Of a stretch of DNA of 16,223 bases, positions 5,999-11,851 are shown piece by piece; position 1 is the stretch's first letter, and the number at the start of each line of letters is the position of its first letter. A model generated the notes under the pieces. It searched no databases. It saw only the letters and a list, made by a program, of their open reading frames with translations, and was not told the origin of the DNA. A program made the position numbers and the translations under genes. The stretch lies in the NCBI GenBank assembly GCA_041485845.1, contig JBGPKH010000143.1, forward strand, positions 1-16,223, read 5' to 3'. This DNA is from OMOG01 sp041485845 (lineage in GTDB: Bacteria; Acidobacteriota; Terriglobia; Bryobacterales; Bryobacteraceae).

Positions 5999-7640
5999 CC
6001 GGCATGCGCGCCGGCTCTGCGGTTTCGTCATCCTGGCGATGGCCGCGCCCGCGCTGCTCGCCCAGGCAACCACCGGTCCCCAACTGGCCGCCTTCCACTC
6101 GGATGTGGACGACTCCGAGCAGCCTTACGCGCTCTACGTGCCGAAGTCTTTCACACCCGGAAAGAAGTACCCGCTGGCGATCACGCTCCACGAGGAGGAT
6201 TCCAACCACCGGTTGAGCCTGCGCCGCGTTTTTGGAGTGGTCAACCGCGCGGGCGAGCCCGACACGGAAAACATGCGCTACTTTCCGCCAGTGCGCGACG
6301 TGGATTTCCTGATTGCCGCGCCCTACGCACGCGGCACCATGGGCTATCGGGGCATCGCCGAAAAGGACGTCTACGACGTGCTGGCCGATGTGGAACGCCG
6401 TTTCCCCGTGGATGAGGATCGCGTGTACCTCACCGGGATTTCGATGGGCGGGGGCGGCGCGTTGCGGTTGGCACTCACGCGTCCCGACGTGTGGGCCGCG
6501 GCCGCCCTGGTGTGCGCGGCGCCCATCCCGGGCGTAGAGGAACTGGCCGGCAACGCGCTGAACCTGCCGATCCGTCTCTTTCATGGCGATCTCGACCCGA
6601 TGGTCCCGGTGGATTCCTCGCGCGCGTGGCATCGCCGGCTGTTGAACCTCGGCGTGCCCGCCGACTACATCGAATATCCGGGGGTGCGCCACAACGCCTG
6701 GGACCAGGCTTACAAGAACGGAGCGATCTTCGACTGGTTCGCGAAATTCCGCCGCAATCGCTTTCCCGAGCGGGTGCGGTTGCTGACCCGCTCCTACCGG
6801 TATAGCTCGGCCTACTGGGTGCGGATCGACGGACTTACACCGGGAGTGCCGGCTTCCATCGACGCCGTCTGGAAAAGCAAAACCGCGCTCGAAGTCACAA
6901 CTCAAAACGTGGACGCCTTCACGGTGACGTTGCAGGAGGTTCCGGCGGCGCCGATCGCCGTCACGATCGACGGGATTCCGCTGCGCGTGAAAGCCGCCGC
7001 GTCGCTTTCCTTTATGCAAACGCCGGCCCGCTGGCGCCAGGGCTTCTACACACCGCCGCCGAAACGGCCGGGCGCCGAAGGTCCGATTGCGGAGGCCGTG
7101 ACCGGGCGCCAGATCTACGTCTATGGAAGCGGCGGCACGCACACCGGAGACGACCTCCAGGCGCGGCGCAGAGTGGCGGAGACCGCGGCCGCCTGGTCCA
7201 CCATCCGGCAGAAGCTCGCATTCCGGCCGGCGGTGAAGGCCGACACGGCCGTGACTGCCGGCGACATCGATACCGCGGACCTGGTGCTCTTCGGAACCGC
7301 CGAGACGAATTCGGCAATCGCGCGTTTCGCCGCCAACCTGCCGCTGGCGCTCAGTCCCGCGGCCGCCGATTACGGGCTGCTGTTCATCGCGCCGGCCGGC
7401 AAACACTACGCGCTGGTCAGCTCGGGTCTGCCCTGGTGGACCGGCGCCGACGAAGCCAATCGCGGCGGCTACGCATTGGCCCCGCCGCAGTTTCGGCTGC
7501 TGGACACTTTCGAGGATTACATCCTGTTCAAAGGCTCGCTGGCGAATGTCGTGGCGGAGGGGCGTTTCGATCGAAGCTGGAAGGTCCCGGCCGATGCGTC
7601 GGCGAAGATACTGGCCAGCGGGACGGTGACGATCCGGTAG
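5985..7640 (+). CDS. Secreted alpha/beta-hydrolase (esterase-like) with extra C-terminal domain
   Basis: A 551-residue predicted exported hydrolase. The GTG at 5985 lies inside the end of the DHDPS-like gene and is preceded by GGTGAAGAGG, so translation is probably coupled. The N-terminus RHARRLCGFVILAMAAPALL followed by AQA is signal-like. Residues about 45-255 form an alpha/beta-hydrolase of the carboxylesterase/PHB-depolymerase-like kind, with Ser153 in GISMGGGG, Asp204 in HGDLDP and His236 in GVRHNAW, in the expected order and spacing. Residues about 256-340 look like a beta-rich linker domain. Residues about 360-551 contain VYGSGGTHTGD, an alpha/beta-looking stretch (TADLVLFGTAETNSAI) and a beta-rich end. 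This C-terminal part is familiar to me from large secreted bacterial hydrolases but I cannot name it. The substrate is unknown. Confidence 0.88.
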   Translation: MPTVDRHARRLCGFVILAMAAPALLAQATTGPQLAAFHSDVDDSEQPYALYVPKSFTPGKKYPLAITLHEEDSNHRLSLRRVFGVVNRAGEPDTENMRYFPPVRDVDFLIAAPYARGTMGYRGIAEKDVYDVLADVERRFPVDEDRVYLTGISMGGGGALRLALTRPDVWAAAALVCAAPIPGVEELAGNALNLPIRLFHGDLDPMVPVDSSRAWHRRLLNLGVPADYIEYPGVRHNAWDQAYKNGAIFDWFAKFRRNRFPERVRLLTRSYRYSSAYWVRIDGLTPGVPASIDAVWKSKTALEVTTQNVDAFTVTLQEVPAAPIAVTIDGIPLRVKAAASLSFMQTPARWRQGFYTPPPKRPGAEGPIAEAVTGRQIYVYGSGGTHTGDDLQARRRVAETAAAWSTIRQKLAFRPAVKADTAVTAGDIDTADLVLFGTAETNSAIARFAANLPLALSPAAADYGLLFIAPAGKHYALVSSGLPWWTGADEANRGGYALAPPQFRLLDTFEDYILFKGSLANVVAEGRFDRSWKVPADASAKILASGTVTIR

Positions 7641-7678
7641 AACACAGATAGAAAAGCAAATCGATTCTTATCTGCGTT
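7641..7678. terminator. Hairpin between convergent genes
   Basis: AACACAGATA (7641-7650) pairs with TATCTGCGTT (7669-7678) at 9 of 10 positions, directly after the stop codon of the esterase and before the convergent cytochrome gene. The inner bases GAA and TTC can extend the stem past a bulge. No strong T-run follows, so termination efficiency is uncertain; the placement is what argues for it. The rest of 7641-7712 holds no gene. Confidence 0.4.
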
Positions 7679-7712
7679 CAACGGCGTTCATCCCGGCCCA
7701 ACTCTCTTCACC

Positions 7713-9395
7713 CTACCGCCCTCCGCCCTGCTGCCGCAGCTTCGCCAGCAGGCCGGCGGGTGCGCCAAATCCCGGGCTCATGTCGACGGCCTTCACCAGA
7801 TGCGCTTCCGCCGCCGCGAGATTGCCGCTTCGCCAGTACGCCATCGCCAGGTTCGTACGCACCAGGACCAGCCCCGAGTTCTTCGTCAGCGCGTCCTCCC
7901 ACAAGCGGATGGCTTCGGCATACTGGCCGCGTTCCATAAACACGCCGCCCAGTCCCACGGAGGCCGTAAGCTGCGTGGGATCGAGCCGCATCGCGCGCCG
8001 ATACAGCGGGATCGCCTCATCCCCCTTGCCGCCGTTGCGGTACAGTTCGGCCAGGTAAAGCAGCACCTCCGTGTCGTCCGGAGACTGGCGCTCAACCTTC
8101 TGTAAGAGAGCCAGCGCCGTTTGCCGGTAGGCCGCATGATTGGGCCTCGCCGCGGCGATCGCATAGGCCATCGCCAGATCGCGGTCCGATGCGCGCCCTC
8201 CGCCGAACGGCGCCAGTTCCACGCTCTGCTGGGACGCCCGCGCGGCCACAGCCGGACGCCGTGGAATGGAGTGGTCGGTGTAGACCACGTGCTGCGCATC
8301 CACCGCCGGGTTCTTCGGCATGTGACAGGCGGTGCAATCGTCCTGCTTCTTCGCGCGCTCCCGGAGGGTCTCCCTGCACGGAGCGGCCGCGTGGCAGCCG
8401 AGGCACTTCTCGCGAAACCACGCCGCGCGGCGGGGCGCCGCCGGCAGCGCGTGCGGATCGTGACAGGCGCCGCACCAGAGACGCTCTCCGGAAGCCCGCT
8501 GGCACGCGCTTTGCGCCAGCTTCTCCACGTGGCCGGTCACCGTGACGCCGCGCTTCCCGCCGGCTTGCACGAACACCGTTAACGAATCGGAGAGGCGGTC
8601 TCCCGGATGGAACGATCGCCAGTCCGCGCCCGGCCGCATGACGCGCACTTCGCCCGAAAGGTGGCATTGTGAGCAGATGCCGTCGCGCCGCCCGGCGTCC
8701 AGCTTCGCCGGATTCACGATGGCGGCGCCGCCTTCTACGCGCCCCGATTTCATCTTCGCGATATGCGACTCTCCGGGACCGTGGCACCGCTCGCAAGCCA
8801 CGCCGCCCTCGGCGAACGGAGGAGTGGCGAAGCGATTCTGCGTCCCGGCAATTGGATTCAGGAAGCTCGCGTGGCAGCTCAGACAGCCCGGCAGGATCGG
8901 ACGGCTCAAGTATGGATACGCGTAACTGCCGTAACCCGGCGCGAGATCCCACTTACTCACGCCGCTGTAGTAAGCTACCGGGGACTCGAACAGGAACCCG
9001 CCGTCCGCCTGCACGTAACTGCGAGCCGTGGCCCCGGAACCGACGTAATAGATAAGCTCCTTACGGACCTTGAGATTTCCGCCGATCTTGGAAAACTCGA
9101 CCGAGTATTGTCCGCCGTCGCGAGACACGCGATAGCGGAACCCCGACGCCCGATGCGTGAACACGGCCCGCTGGAACCGCTCCTGGATCAAGCCGCCGCC
9201 CACTACGCCGCTGCTCGCCGCCATCGGCGTTCGGCGATAGCTCTCGTAAATCGCTCGATGACAGCCCGCGCACTCCGCGCTTGGCGCTGCGTGCACCTTC
9301 GCCAGGCACGCCAGCACAACGGCAAGTGGGACAGGCCTCCTGGCCTGTCCGCCCGCGTTGGCACTTAAGCCGGCCGGCCTGCCCCCCCGCCTCAC
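7713..9395 (-). CDS. Exported seven-heme c-type cytochrome with C-terminal TPR repeats
   Basis: Seven CXXCH heme-attachment motifs begin at residues 42, 171, 201, 241, 308, 331 and 354 (CAGCH, CLSCH, CERCH, CSQCH, CGACH, CLGCH, CTACH). About three TPR units follow at 444-543 (for example AIPLYRRAMRLDP). It is predicted to carry electrons outside the cytoplasm and to dock partners through the TPRs; the reaction is unknown. I placed the start at GTG 9395, which overlaps the oxidoreductase stop by 4 nt (GTGA) and implies coupling, since no Shine-Dalgarno is visible. Residues 16-23 (GQARRPVP) are encoded by the dispersed hairpin, and together with PLAVVLACLAKVHA they make the basic n-region and core of the signal peptide. 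The spacer between hemes 1 and 2 is unusually long (about 125 residues) and may be a separate beta domain. Confidence 0.9.
   Translation of the reverse strand: MRRGGRPAGLSANAGGQARRPVPLAVVLACLAKVHAAPSAECAGCHRAIYESYRRTPMAASSGVVGGGLIQERFQRAVFTHRASGFRYRVSRDGGQYSVEFSKIGGNLKVRKELIYYVGSGATARSYVQADGGFLFESPVAYYSGVSKWDLAPGYGSYAYPYLSRPILPGCLSCHASFLNPIAGTQNRFATPPFAEGGVACERCHGPGESHIAKMKSGRVEGGAAIVNPAKLDAGRRDGICSQCHLSGEVRVMRPGADWRSFHPGDRLSDSLTVFVQAGGKRGVTVTGHVEKLAQSACQRASGERLWCGACHDPHALPAAPRRAAWFREKCLGCHAAAPCRETLRERAKKQDDCTACHMPKNPAVDAQHVVYTDHSIPRRPAVAARASQQSVELAPFGGGRASDRDLAMAYAIAAARPNHAAYRQTALALLQKVERQSPDDTEVLLYLAELYRNGGKGDEAIPLYRRAMRLDPTQLTASVGLGGVFMERGQYAEAIRLWEDALTKNSGLVLVRTNLAMAYWRSGNLAAAEAHLVKAVDMSPGFGAPAGLLAKLRQQGGGR
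9328..9350. repeat. Dispersed hairpin repeat, copy 3, inside a coding region
   Basis: GGACAGGCC, loop TCCT, GGCCTGTCC form a perfect 9-bp stem. It is the same element as at 2391 and 4730 but in the opposite orientation and with a one-base loop variant (AGGA on the minus strand). It lies within codons 16-23 of the cytochrome gene, and on the mRNA it places AGGAGG partly in the loop. Confidence 0.75.
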
Positions 9396-10744
9396 ACCAC
9401 GTACGGCTTGCGATAATCGCGCGTGATCAGCTTGTTAGCCGCAGCGTCGCCGGTGAACTTCGGGCCGGGCTCGATGGTCAGCTTGTGCCCCGTGCGATAG
9501 CTGATGTTCGCCAGGTGGCACAAGGACGCGCTCAGGTACGCGTTCCCAATCTCGTCGTGCAGCTCCTTGTAATTGCGCGAGCGGCACGCGGCCAGGAAGT
9601 TCTCCATGTGCAGGTTGGTGCCATCCCCGCGTTCCGGCCGCTCCTCCATGATCAGCTCGCTGCTCTCGCCTTTGTAAGCCGTGAACCCCTGGTCGCCCAC
9701 CGCCGCCCAGCCTTCGCTGCCGTAGAACAAGTTCCCGATCGTGATGTTCAGCGGGTTGGTGGGGCGCTTGGTAGGGGCCGCGGGCGCCGCGGCGGCGCCG
9801 GCCGATGCGGGTCGCCGCGGCGGCGGCAACGGTACGCCTTCACCGCCCGTCAGCACGCCGCGCACTTCGAACACGATCTCGCGCCCGCCGTAGTCGTAGC
9901 TCGCCAGCAGGGTGTTGGGCGTTTCCTGATCGTCGTTGTAAGCGTACTTGCCGCCCATGGCGACCGCCGACTTGGGCCATTCCGGATCGCCCATGCCCCA
10001 GCGGCAAATACCGATCTCGTGTACCCCCTGATTCCCGATGTCGCCGTTGCCCGTATCCCAGAACCAGTGCCAGTTGTACTTGAACCGCTTCTCGTTGAAG
10101 GGGCGCAGGGGCGCGGGCCCCAGGAACAGGTCCCAGTTCACGCCCGCCGGCACGGGGCTGTCCTCGGCGTGCCCGATAGACACGCGCCGCTTGAAGCACA
10201 GTCCCTTGGCGAGGTAGACCTTGCCGATGAGGCCCTCCTGGATCGCCTGCATCGCCTTCATCTTGTAAGGCGTGCTGCGGTGCTGCGAGCCGATCTGCAC
10301 CATGCGCTTGGTTTCGCGCGCCACGGTGACCATCGTCTGGCCTTCGTGAATGTTGTAGCAGGCCGGCTTCTCGCAGTAGACGTCCTTGCCCGCCTTGCAG
10401 GCCCAGATGGTCGCCAGCGCGTGCCAGTGATTGGGCGTGGCGATGGAGACGGCATCCACTCCCGAATCGGCGAACGCCTGGCGCATGTCTTCGAACTCTT
10501 TGGCCTTCTCGCTGGTGTTCTTCACCAGGGTCGACTGGGCCCTCTCGCGGGCCGCCTGGTCGATGTCGCAGAGCCCCGCGACACGAGCGTCGGGCAGCCT
10601 GGAGTAGATGTTCAAGTGATTCGTGCCGCGGCCGCCGAGTCCGACGATGGCCACGTTGATCTTGTCGTTCGCGCCCCATACGCGCGTGGCGGCGACGGCC
10701 GTGGCTGCGCCGAGAAAGAATCTGCGGGTCGTGGGTTGAGACAT
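9392..10744 (-). CDS. Tat-exported Gfo/Idh/MocA-family oxidoreductase
   Basis: A 450-residue NAD(P)-dependent sugar or sugar-derivative oxidoreductase. The N-terminus has a twin-arginine signal (TTRRFFLGAATAVAATRVWG, Arg7-Arg8), predicting export folded with its cofactor. The Rossmann domain starts at INVAIVGLGGRG (29-40), EKPACYN (125-131) is the family's EKP motif, and GNGDIGNQGVHEIG (232-245) is the typical segment of the substrate-binding domain. A Pro/Ala-rich insert (about 305-330) interrupts the C-terminal domain. The start is firm: AAAGGAGC lies 7 nt before the ATG, with a promoter candidate just upstream inside a 59-bp repeat. The last codons overlap the heptaheme cytochrome gene, so the two are probably one operon. 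Substrate and exact reaction cannot be told from sequence. An iron-sulfur or heme partner is not encoded in this protein. Confidence 0.93.
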   Translation of the reverse strand: MSQPTTRRFFLGAATAVAATRVWGANDKINVAIVGLGGRGTNHLNIYSRLPDARVAGLCDIDQAARERAQSTLVKNTSEKAKEFEDMRQAFADSGVDAVSIATPNHWHALATIWACKAGKDVYCEKPACYNIHEGQTMVTVARETKRMVQIGSQHRSTPYKMKAMQAIQEGLIGKVYLAKGLCFKRRVSIGHAEDSPVPAGVNWDLFLGPAPLRPFNEKRFKYNWHWFWDTGNGDIGNQGVHEIGICRWGMGDPEWPKSAVAMGGKYAYNDDQETPNTLLASYDYGGREIVFEVRGVLTGGEGVPLPPPRRPASAGAAAAPAAPTKRPTNPLNITIGNLFYGSEGWAAVGDQGFTAYKGESSELIMEERPERGDGTNLHMENFLAACRSRNYKELHDEIGNAYLSASLCHLANISYRTGHKLTIEPGPKFTGDAAANKLITRDYRKPYVV

Positions 10745-10750
10745 AGGGTT

Positions 10751-10809
10751 GCTCCTTTGACGCGCTCATTATATCAGGAGACGTTCGGATCTTTTCAACG
10801 GCAAAACGG
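10751..10809 (-). repeat. 59-bp direct repeat, copy 1 (promoter-bearing)
   Basis: This segment matches 11793-11851 at 58 of 59 positions in the same orientation, 1042 bp apart; flanking bases are unrelated. The only difference is at 10773 (A here, G at 11815), which is the first base of the minus-strand -10 box. It contains the promoter and Shine-Dalgarno used by the oxidoreductase gene. Confidence 0.9.
10752..10798 (-). promoter_or_regulatory. Promoter and ribosome binding site of the oxidoreductase operon
   Basis: On the minus strand, TTGAAA (10793-10798) is followed after 19 bp by a perfect TATAAT (10768-10773), then AAAGGAG (10752-10758) and the ATG at 10744. The expected leader is only about 16 nt. 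The 19-bp spacer is longer than ideal. The whole signal lies inside the repeat at 10751-10809. Confidence 0.55.
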
Positions 10810-10836
10810 GCGCCACTCCCGCCTGTTGCGAGCCGT

Positions 10837-11169
10837 TTACTCAAATATCGGCGATATCTTCGCCAGCACCTCGTCCATGACCGCGTCTGGAATGCTTTCC
10901 AGCTTCCTGCCGCCGCGGGCGGCGAGATCGAGAGCGCGGGGCTGGTCGCAGCGCACAACTCCAGTCGTTTTGGTTCCGGCGCTTGCCAGTGGCACGGCGA
11001 AACCTGCCGTACGCGCGAAATTTCCGCCGCTCGCGATCGGGAGAATTACGGGGAGCTTCGTTGTCCGATTGAAGGCTTCCGGCGACACGATAAGCACCGG
11101 GCGGCGGCCCTTTTGCTCGTGTCCCGACGCAGGATCGAGACTGACGAGCCAGATTTCGCCGCGCTTCAT
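10837..11169 (-). CDS. chpB: ChpB/MazF-PemK family toxin
   Basis: A 110-residue toxin of the MazF/PemK/ChpB endoribonuclease family, predicted to cleave mRNA in the cytoplasm when not bound by its antitoxin. The family features are MKRGEIWLVSLDPASGHEQ, RRPVLIVSPEAFN and GGNFARTAGFAVPL, with GVVRCDQPRALDL later on; the second and third are very close to E. coli ChpB. Arg23 aligns with the catalytic Arg29 of MazF. The Thr that follows in relatives (PIT in ChpB, Thr52 in MazF) is Ala46 here, next to Ser47, so activity should not be taken for granted. The ATG overlaps the antitoxin stop by one base (TGATG), the usual coupled arrangement with the antitoxin gene first. Confidence 0.92.
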   Translation of the reverse strand: MKRGEIWLVSLDPASGHEQKGRRPVLIVSPEAFNRTTKLPVILPIASGGNFARTAGFAVPLASAGTKTTGVVRCDQPRALDLAARGGRKLESIPDAVMDEVLAKISPIFE

Positions 11170-11426
11170 CAGATGAGCTCGCCGCCCACAGGCTTACTAT
11201 GGAGCCATTCTTGCTCTTCCTTGCCGCGCGGAGCCTTTGGATCGCATTGGGCGAGCAGCTCGTCCAGGGTATATCGGCGCCGCTGCTGCGGCTCCACGAC
11301 GAGACGTCCGCTTTCAACCGCGATGCCGACCTTGGCGCCCGGCCGCAAGTGCAGGATATCGAGCAGCGCGGGCGGGACGGCCAGCATGACCGAGCCGCCG
11401 ACCTTGCGCAGGCAGGTAGTGTGCAT
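11169..11426 (-). CDS. chpS: ChpS/MazE family antitoxin (AbrB-type DNA-binding)
   Basis: An 85-residue antitoxin. The N-terminal half (MHTTCLRKVGGSVMLAVPPA, then LLDILHLRPGAKVGI) is a swapped-hairpin AbrB/MazE DNA-binding domain. The C-terminal half (RRRYTLDELLAQCD, EQEWLHSKPVGGE) closely follows E. coli ChpS and should wrap the toxin. I chose the ATG at 11426: it has AAAGGGAAG upstream, and the domain begins there. A longer frame to 11495 would run through the promoter. It should repress its own operon through the palindrome at 11442-11459 and neutralise ChpB. Confidence 0.92.
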   Translation of the reverse strand: MHTTCLRKVGGSVMLAVPPALLDILHLRPGAKVGIAVESGRLVVEPQQRRRYTLDELLAQCDPKAPRGKEEQEWLHSKPVGGELI

Positions 11427-11441
11427 GGCGTTCTTCCCTTT

Positions 11442-11459
11442 GTTATATTTTAGTATAAC
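11442..11459. promoter_or_regulatory. Candidate autoregulatory operator of chpSB
   Basis: GTTATATTTTAGTATAAC is an imperfect palindrome (7 of 9 pairs, outer six perfect) that covers the -10 box of the antitoxin promoter and the presumed start of transcription. MazE-type antitoxins bind AT-rich palindromes in this position, so it is the obvious site for autorepression. Confidence 0.5.
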
Positions 11460-11480
11460 ATCCTGGAGAAGGATTTTCAA
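11452..11480 (-). promoter_or_regulatory. Promoter of the chpSB toxin-antitoxin operon
   Basis: On the minus strand TTGAAA (11475-11480) and TATACT (11452-11457) are separated by exactly 17 bp. The leader to the antitoxin ATG at 11426 would be about 20 nt and contains AAAGGGAAG. This is the best sigma-70-type promoter in the window. Confidence 0.7.
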
Positions 11481-11712
11481 CCTTCCTTTCCGCACCCTCC
11501 CAACCCGGTCCTGGATTCCATATTAAAGACAAATCCTTTCCGTTCTGTTTTCGTTTCCAATTGGGCGCCGCATACCTGGACGGCAAAGGGGCGCCGAGCT
11601 ACCAGCCGCTTGGGCGCCCGCAGTGACGGTTGGTAATCGTCAGGGTCGGAGAACAGCGGAGGCGTAACGAACAAATCCTTGTGTTCCTGTTTTAGTGGCC
11701 ACCGGAGGTGTC
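11481..11712. other. Non-coding spacer without recognised gene
   Basis: No convincing gene is visible between the antitoxin promoter and the short plus-strand remnant at 11713. A TTG-started frame on the minus strand (11674 to 11477) has no ribosome binding site or family signature and runs into the promoter. The base composition is less GC-rich than the neighbouring genes, as expected for spacer or decayed sequence. Confidence 0.4.
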
Positions 11713-11802
11713 ATGACCTCCCCGTCCACCGAAATCATACTCTCCCCTGCCCCCGAACAGCAGCCCGCCCCGCTCTTCACGCCGGTTTCGTCGCTCCTTT
11801 GA
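11713..11802 (+). pseudogene. Short remnant, possibly the N-terminus of a tyrosine integrase
   Basis: ATG 11713 is preceded by GGAGGTGTC, a strong ribosome binding site, and opens 29 residues (start MTSPSTEIILSPAPEQQPAP, then LFTPVSSLL). Proline-rich starts ending in a P-x-x-LFTP-like motif remind me of integrases of Acidobacteria, where the core DNA-binding domain would follow. Here the frame stops at 11802, ten bases into the 59-bp repeat, so anything downstream has been lost. The good ribosome binding site is direct evidence. The integrase identity is a guess from memory of N-termini and has no catalytic residue to support it. Confidence 0.3.
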
Positions 11803-11851
11803 CGCGCTCATTATGTCAGGAGACGTTCGGATCTTTTCAACGGCAAAACGG
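11793..11851 (-). repeat. 59-bp direct repeat, copy 2
   Basis: This is the second copy of the repeat at 10751-10809, with one mismatch. Here the minus-strand -10 reads CATAAT instead of TATAAT, and no start codon follows the retained AAAGGAGC at a normal distance, so it is probably silent as a promoter. It supplies the stop codon and last four codons of the phosphodiesterase gene (ends at 11837) and also cuts off the plus-strand remnant at 11802. Confidence 0.9.

Noticed and set aside
4964..7406. Minus-strand frames of 369 and 578 codons opposite the DHDPS-like and esterase genes
   Set aside because: Antisense to recognisable families, with no signal, motif or ribosome binding site of their own.
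11427..11495. A longer start for the antitoxin that adds 23 residues
   Set aside because: The extension runs through the -35/-10 promoter and the palindrome; the ATG at 11426 has a ribosome binding site and matches the MazE/ChpS N-terminus.
11477..11674. A 65-codon minus-strand frame with a TTG start
   Set aside because: It has no ribosome binding site, no recognisable domain, and its end overlaps the antitoxin promoter.
11640..11780. A 46-codon minus-strand frame (GTG start) downstream of repeat copy 2
   Set aside because: The start is about 13 nt from the AAAGGAGC, the -10 of this copy is degraded, and the peptide is low-complexity with no family resemblance.
10837..11851. A complete insertion sequence or transposon carrying the toxin-antitoxin genes
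   Set aside because: The flanking 59-bp repeats are direct rather than inverted, and no transposase gene or target-site duplication is visible. It is described as repeat-bracketed only.
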